This document shows positions 4,501-6,582 of a stretch of DNA of 6,582 nucleotides, piece after piece; position 1 is the stretch's first letter, and the number at the start of each line of letters is the position of its first letter. The translations under genes were made by a program, and so were the position numbers. The stretch spans positions 1 through 6,582 of the forward strand of contig CALMWO010000419.1 of NCBI GenBank assembly GCA_937873805.1. Reading direction: 5' to 3'. The notes beneath the pieces were generated by a model. The model saw only the letters and a program-made list of their open reading frames with translations. It was not told where the DNA came from and searched no databases. Source of the stretch: an uncultured Hyphomonadaceae bacterium (lineage in GTDB: Bacteria > Pseudomonadota > Alphaproteobacteria > Caulobacterales > Hyphomonadaceae).

Positions 4501-6582
4501 GATCCGCACCGTCAGACGTTTCTTGTCCGCTGGTGCAAGCTTGTCTGCCGGAACATCAATGCAGCGCGTGTGCAGATGATCGAACTCGCGGGGCGCGACC
4601 AGCATCGGCCCAAGCATGAGGGCTTGCGTCGGCTGCAGCGGCGAACCACCCACACCGGCGATACCGGATGCCACGATTGATACCTGCGCTGGCGTCGAAG
4701 ATGCTCCGAGCGCCTGGAAAAGATGGATCATCGGCAGGAAGCGCCGAAGGATCGCGTCTTCGCTCGACATCACGCCGGCCCGGCGATTTGTCAGGAAGAC
4801 GACATGGTCAGGCAAGCCTACTGACTCTTCCATGAACTGCATGATGGAAGCATGATCTTCCGGGCTACCGAAGTTCATGCTGAACGTTCCATCAAGACGC
4901 TCACCGAACTTGCTGCCTGGGGTCGCTATCACAACACGGTGCGGGCTCAACGCTATTGCCAGATCGCGAGCATCCGACAGCTTCTCGGCGATGCACAGCC
5001 AGATACGCTGACGCGCCGCTTCAGGCCGCAGGACGAGCGGCGCTTCCTGGTAGCCAATGGTGCTGAACCAGTCGGTGACGTCAGCTTTGCGCATCACCCC
5101 TGCGATCGGCGCGATCGCCAAGTTCTTGCCTGGCTCCACCCAGTAGGATTGATGTTCGAATGGATAGGTAGGCAGCGGGATGCGGTTGCGCAGCTGGCCG
5201 TCATAGAAGGCAGACCAATCTACTTCGGCGCCGACCGCCCAGAGGCGGCCGAGGCTCGTCAGGGCAAAGCCGAGATCGCTGGCGCTCTCCTGCGGATGAC
5301 GCAGGCTGCTGAAAGCGTTCTGGAACGGCTGAGCCTGTGCGCGCGCCAGCATGCTGAGTGTCCGGCCGGGGCCTGTCTCGAGCAGTACTACCTCGCCAAG
5401 TTCGCGCAGCGTCGCGAGGCCGTCTGCAAAGCGCACGGTCGAGCGCAGGTGCGTGACCCAGTATTCCGGCGATGTCGCCTGCTCCGCCGTGATCCATTTG
5501 CCGGTAACGTTGGAAACGAACGGCGTTTTTGGCAATTGGAAGCTGATCGTGCGGCAAAGCTGGCGAAACTGGTCGAGCACCGGATCCAGCATCGACGAGT
5601 GAGCGGCCACATCGATATGAACGGGGGTCGATTCAATATCGCGCGAAGCGAGCAAAGCCTGCAGGTCCTTGATTGCCTGCACCGGGCCCGATGCAACGGA
5701 AAGCTCCGGCGCGTTGGCGGCTGCGATATCCAGCCCCTTGGGCATGATCGCGCGAAGGTCGGATTCTGACAGCTGCACGCTCAGCATGCTGCCGCGCTGG
5801 ACAACCTCGAACAGGCGCCCGCGCATCATGACAAGTTTGAGAGTATCCTCGAGGCTCATGACCCCGGCGAGACATGCCGCTGCATACTCGCCCACGCTGT
5901 GTCCGATGAACGCCTGAGGCGTCACGCCCCACGACATGAACAACCGGCCCAGCGCATACTCAGTCGCAAAGAGCGACGGAAGGGTAAATGAAGGCCTCTC
6001 TAGCGCACGCGTTGATTTCTCGGTATCCGTAACCTCTGGATACATCAGCTTACGAAGATCTACGTCGAGGGCTGGGCCGACGATGTCCAGGCAATCGGTG
6101 ATCGCTTCGCGGTAGACCTCTTCCGTTTCATAGAGCTCACGTCCCATGCCGGCGTATTGCGCACCGCCGCCTGGAAACATGAAGACCGTTTTAGGGGTCT
6201 GATCGCCTGCGAGGCCTGTCACGACGCGCTTGGCGTCTTCGCCGCGTAACAACCGCGCAGCTTCACCGGCGGTGGTTGCAGCAAAAACCCTGCGATGCGG
6301 CAGGCTACGTCGGCCAATTGCCAGTGTGTAACTGGTGTCCGCAAGATCGACGTCAGGATTGGCTTCCAGAGCGTCGGCAAGATTGAGGCTTCTGGCATCC
6401 AGAGCGGCCCGGCTTTTGGCAGACAGCACGATAAGCTGCTGCGAGCGCTCTCCCTCCCCTGGAATTCCCGCAGGAGCTTCCTCAAGGATCAGGTGGCAGT
6501 TCGTGCCGCCGGCTCCAAGCGCTGTGACGCCGCACCGAAGGGGATCATCGCTGGCCCAGTCGTTGAGACGGGCGTTCACATA
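1576..6582 (-). CDS. Type I modular polyketide synthase, terminal module (5' truncated)
   Basis: This is the C-terminal 1668 residues of a multidomain polyketide synthase. Residue numbers used here count from the codon at 6579-6577. The domain order is KS tail (to about 36), AT (130-425), KR with its structural subdomain (500-940), DH (955-1230), ACP (1322-1392) and TE (1408-1665). The post-AT linker IPLPTYPFEHQSYW (467-480) is typical of type I enzymes. The frame stays open to the window edge (the codon before 6579 encodes Tyr). The KS motif has no upstream KS body, so the GTG at 6579 is not the start and the gene continues beyond the window. The module would add one extender unit, reduce and perhaps dehydrate it, and release the chain. 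The TE shows that it is the last module of its line or a single-module enzyme. DH following KR is unusual. No frameshift or internal stop is seen. The product cannot be predicted from one module. Confidence 0.97.
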   Translation of the reverse strand, partial: YVNARLNDWASDDPLRCGVTALGAGGTNCHLILEEAPAGIPGEGERSQQLIVLSAKSRAALDARSLNLADALEANPDVDLADTSYTLAIGRRSLPHRRVFAATTAGEAARLLRGEDAKRVVTGLAGDQTPKTVFMFPGGGAQYAGMGRELYETEEVYREAITDCLDIVGPALDVDLRKLMYPEVTDTEKSTRALERPSFTLPSLFATEYALGRLFMSWGVTPQAFIGHSVGEYAAACLAGVMSLEDTLKLVMMRGRLFEVVQRGSMLSVQLSESDLRAIMPKGLDIAAANAPELSVASGPVQAIKDLQALLASRDIESTPVHIDVAAHSSMLDPVLDQFRQLCRTISFQLPKTPFVSNVTGKWITAEQATSPEYWVTHLRSTVRFADGLATLRELGEVVLLETGPGRTLSMLARAQAQPFQNAFSSLRHPQESASDLGFALTSLGRLWAVGAEVDWSAFYDGQLRNRIPLPTYPFEHQSYWVEPGKNLAIAPIAGVMRKADVTDWFSTIGYQEAPLVLRPEAARQRIWLCIAEKLSDARDLAIALSPHRVVIATPGSKFGERLDGTFSMNFGSPEDHASIMQFMEESVGLPDHVVFLTNRRAGVMSSEDAILRRFLPMIHLFQALGASSTPAQVSIVASGIAGVGGSPLQPTQALMLGPMLVAPREFDHLHTRCIDVPADKLAPADKKRLTVRIANELRAETRDAIVALAPASRWVRQTTSRQLPASEAGAAEWAREDGVYFITGGLGGIGLEVATHMARSKRVRLALLAREQLPSEDKWDSILAKSPSSRVAERIAKVRELRALGARVMVLAGDVTDRNALAAALTSVRAAFGPLNGVIHAAGVMDDAPMMTKTSDAIRRVLSPKVDGTLALDAIVTETLDFMMLFSSVASSLGLPGQADYTAANAFQDAFARARSTRAGGRTVVVNWNAWRDVGMAASAHRRDTTGIEPSRPSRHPALDGYSETGAERTFVATFAGEAAWLLNEHVTKTGIALLPGTGFVELARAAYAEDRRNQPVELSNLEFIAPFRKEADKAQRLEITLTPSGEASDFVMRAGGPNSSPIAMGRAQLCREQQPARLDIASIAARCAQRDEASSDGRLVQDFMAFGPRWANIQRTRYGQNEALIELNLDAAFVNDLGDYVLHPAMLDMATGGAQALIPGVDLSRDFYVPLGYERVRVFGAMPAHVFSHVRCTADASTGLAYFDITLTDEPGNVFADIARFTMRRVDGATAFAAVAARAAPTQRQDALIEALRDGIRSAEGVDALDRIMAQPGLVQVIASSVDVNAWSAKLDATRIQTTINEGSVEGFERLPGLPEYVAPTTGAERVLAAIWAELLGFKAVGVTDNFFDLGGNSLLGVRLFAGIRKKFSVSLPLATLFEAQTIADLAKLLADPSQDIPAAGDAAWSPLVCLRPGVAGQTPVFFIHGSRGNVLVFKSFADRVRAEQPVYALQAAGVDGKMEPDQTIEVMAERYLRAIRQVQPTGPYMFAGYSGGGVIGYEMARRLREEGQETSMLMLIDTLEPEQMRRPVSMPDHLKNLHRVKLHRFLELPHVLWKYKFRPMLRKLMGVPDLPVVRTPLEAASDDVDRAYKNAQWAYQTPRSELDVVVIRATDARMHFLRSGPALGWDRFVSGKIKTFDVDAEHDLVFAEPSLSQLIDAFEICVSGE
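1585..2358 (-). other. Thioesterase (TE) domain
   Basis: An alpha/beta-hydrolase fold thioesterase at the C-terminus releases the finished chain by hydrolysis or cyclisation. Strand one is PVFFIHGSRG (1421-1430), and HG supplies the oxyanion-hole region. The nucleophile is Ser1492 in GYSGGG, the acid is Asp1519 in MLIDT, and the catalytic His is His1644 in AEHDLVFAEPS. The length of about 258 residues is normal for PF00975-type domains. Linear versus cyclic release cannot be told from the sequence. Confidence 0.94.
2404..2616 (-). other. Acyl carrier protein (ACP) domain
   Basis: Phosphopantetheine attachment is at Ser1355 in DNFFDLGGNSLLGVRL. Helix I carries ERVLAAIWAELLG, and the domain ends LATLFEAQTIADLAKLL. 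The core LGGNS resembles the carrier proteins of peptide synthetases (LGGHS or LGGDS) more than the LGxDS core of most polyketide ACPs, as often seen in hybrid pathways. It is a single copy. Confidence 0.94.
2890..3717 (-). other. Dehydratase (DH) domain downstream of KR, non-canonical active-site motifs
   Basis: The double hotdog DH domain follows the KR after only about 15-25 residues. It begins RHPALDGY. The catalytic His is His986 in NEHVTKTGIALLPGTGF. The family motif HxxxGxxxxP has one extra residue here, reading HxxxxGxxxxP. FGPRW (1107-1111) matches the usual YGPxF element. Asp1149 in HPAMLD is the expected second catalytic residue, but the usual Gln or His four residues later is Gly1153. 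Both catalytic residues are present, so activity is possible but not assured. If active, it would form an alpha,beta-double bond from the D-hydroxyl made by the KR. Confidence 0.85.
3760..5082 (-). other. Ketoreductase (KR) domain, B-type signature, with structural subdomain
   Basis: Residues 500-735 form the non-catalytic half of the KR, recognised by its length and by VSIVASGIAGVGG and ALMLGPMLVAPREF. The catalytic half starts with the NADPH-binding TGGLGGIG (743-750), then AGDVTD (812-817) and HAAGVMDD (840-847). The active-site residues Lys865, Ser888 (LFSSVA), Tyr901 and Asn905 (YTAAN) are all present. The MDD motif is a variant of the B-type LDD, and there is no Trp eight residues before Tyr901 (it is Leu893). 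A D-configured (3R) hydroxyl is therefore expected. Confidence 0.93.
5305..6192 (-). other. Acyltransferase (AT) domain, probably malonyl-CoA
   Basis: This domain loads the extender unit onto the ACP. It starts with the variant FPGGGAQYAGMG (135-146; the more common form is FPGQGSQ). The nucleophile Ser228 is in GHSVGEY, Arg253 in MMRGR should hold the malonyl carboxylate, and the catalytic His is His327 in VAAHSS. A hydrophobic residue after the Ser (GHSVG rather than GHSQG) favours malonyl-CoA over methylmalonyl-CoA. The second specificity motif is AAHS, neither the malonyl HAFH nor the methylmalonyl YASH, so the prediction is moderate. All catalytic residues are present. Confidence 0.93.
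6472..6582 (-). other. Ketosynthase domain, C-terminal tail only
   Basis: The segment YVNARLNDW, then GVTALGAGGTNCHLILEEAP (17-36), is the standard end of a type I ketosynthase, usually close to GVSSFGFGGTNAHVVLEEAP. The catalytic Cys and the two catalytic His residues lie upstream, outside the window, so KS activity cannot be judged. A KS-to-AT linker of about 95 residues follows. Confidence 0.9.

Noticed and set aside
4852..5769. 305-codon open frame on the plus strand, opposite the AT region
   Set aside because: It is antisense to well-conserved AT motifs, has no recognisable domain and no convincing ribosome binding site. It is a shadow frame.
6577..6579. GTG as the start codon of the PKS
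   Set aside because: The frame continues to the window edge, and the first residues are the C-terminal part of a ketosynthase domain, so the true start lies outside the window.

Overview
The window is G+C-rich bacterial DNA, by eye around 60% G+C with GC-biased third codon positions. It probably comes from a proteobacterium, perhaps a soil or plant-associated alpha- or betaproteobacterium, but nothing here fixes the taxon. No rRNA, tRNA, CRISPR array, transposase or integrase is visible.

Left end (1-630, plus strand): a compact run of small genes of unknown function. It holds the 3' end of a truncated gene (2-115), a 117-residue ORF overlapping it (93-446), and a 54-residue ORF starting at GTG 466 behind a strong Shine-Dalgarno sequence. 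Spacing suggests one operon. From 631 to 795 there is no convincing gene, only two short inverted repeats, a weak promoter candidate and a good ribosome binding site.

Middle (796-1513, plus strand): an intradiol ring-cleavage dioxygenase of the protocatechuate 3,4-dioxygenase-like type with a Tat-like signal peptide. A one-base frame change near 1272 splits it. The Tyr, Tyr, His and His iron ligands are all still encoded, but in two frames, so it is a very recent pseudogene or a sequencing error.

Right (1576-6582, minus strand, about 76% of the window): the 3' part of a large modular type I polyketide synthase gene, convergent with the dioxygenase. It is cut by the right edge inside its ketosynthase domain. 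The visible order is KS (C-terminal tail only), AT, KR, DH, ACP, TE. The catalytic residues of AT, KR, ACP and TE are intact. The TE makes this a chain-terminating module. AT signatures favour malonyl-CoA and KR signatures favour a B-type (D-hydroxyl) product, the stereochemistry a DH usually needs. The DH lies after the KR rather than before it, and both of its active-site motifs are non-canonical; this is the most unusual point in the window. A 9-bp inverted repeat overlaps the PKS stop codon and could end transcription from both sides.

The PKS would extend a chain by one ketide, reduce and possibly dehydrate it, and release it by the TE. The broken dioxygenase and the small left-hand genes show no evident link to that pathway. 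No wholly new system is evident.
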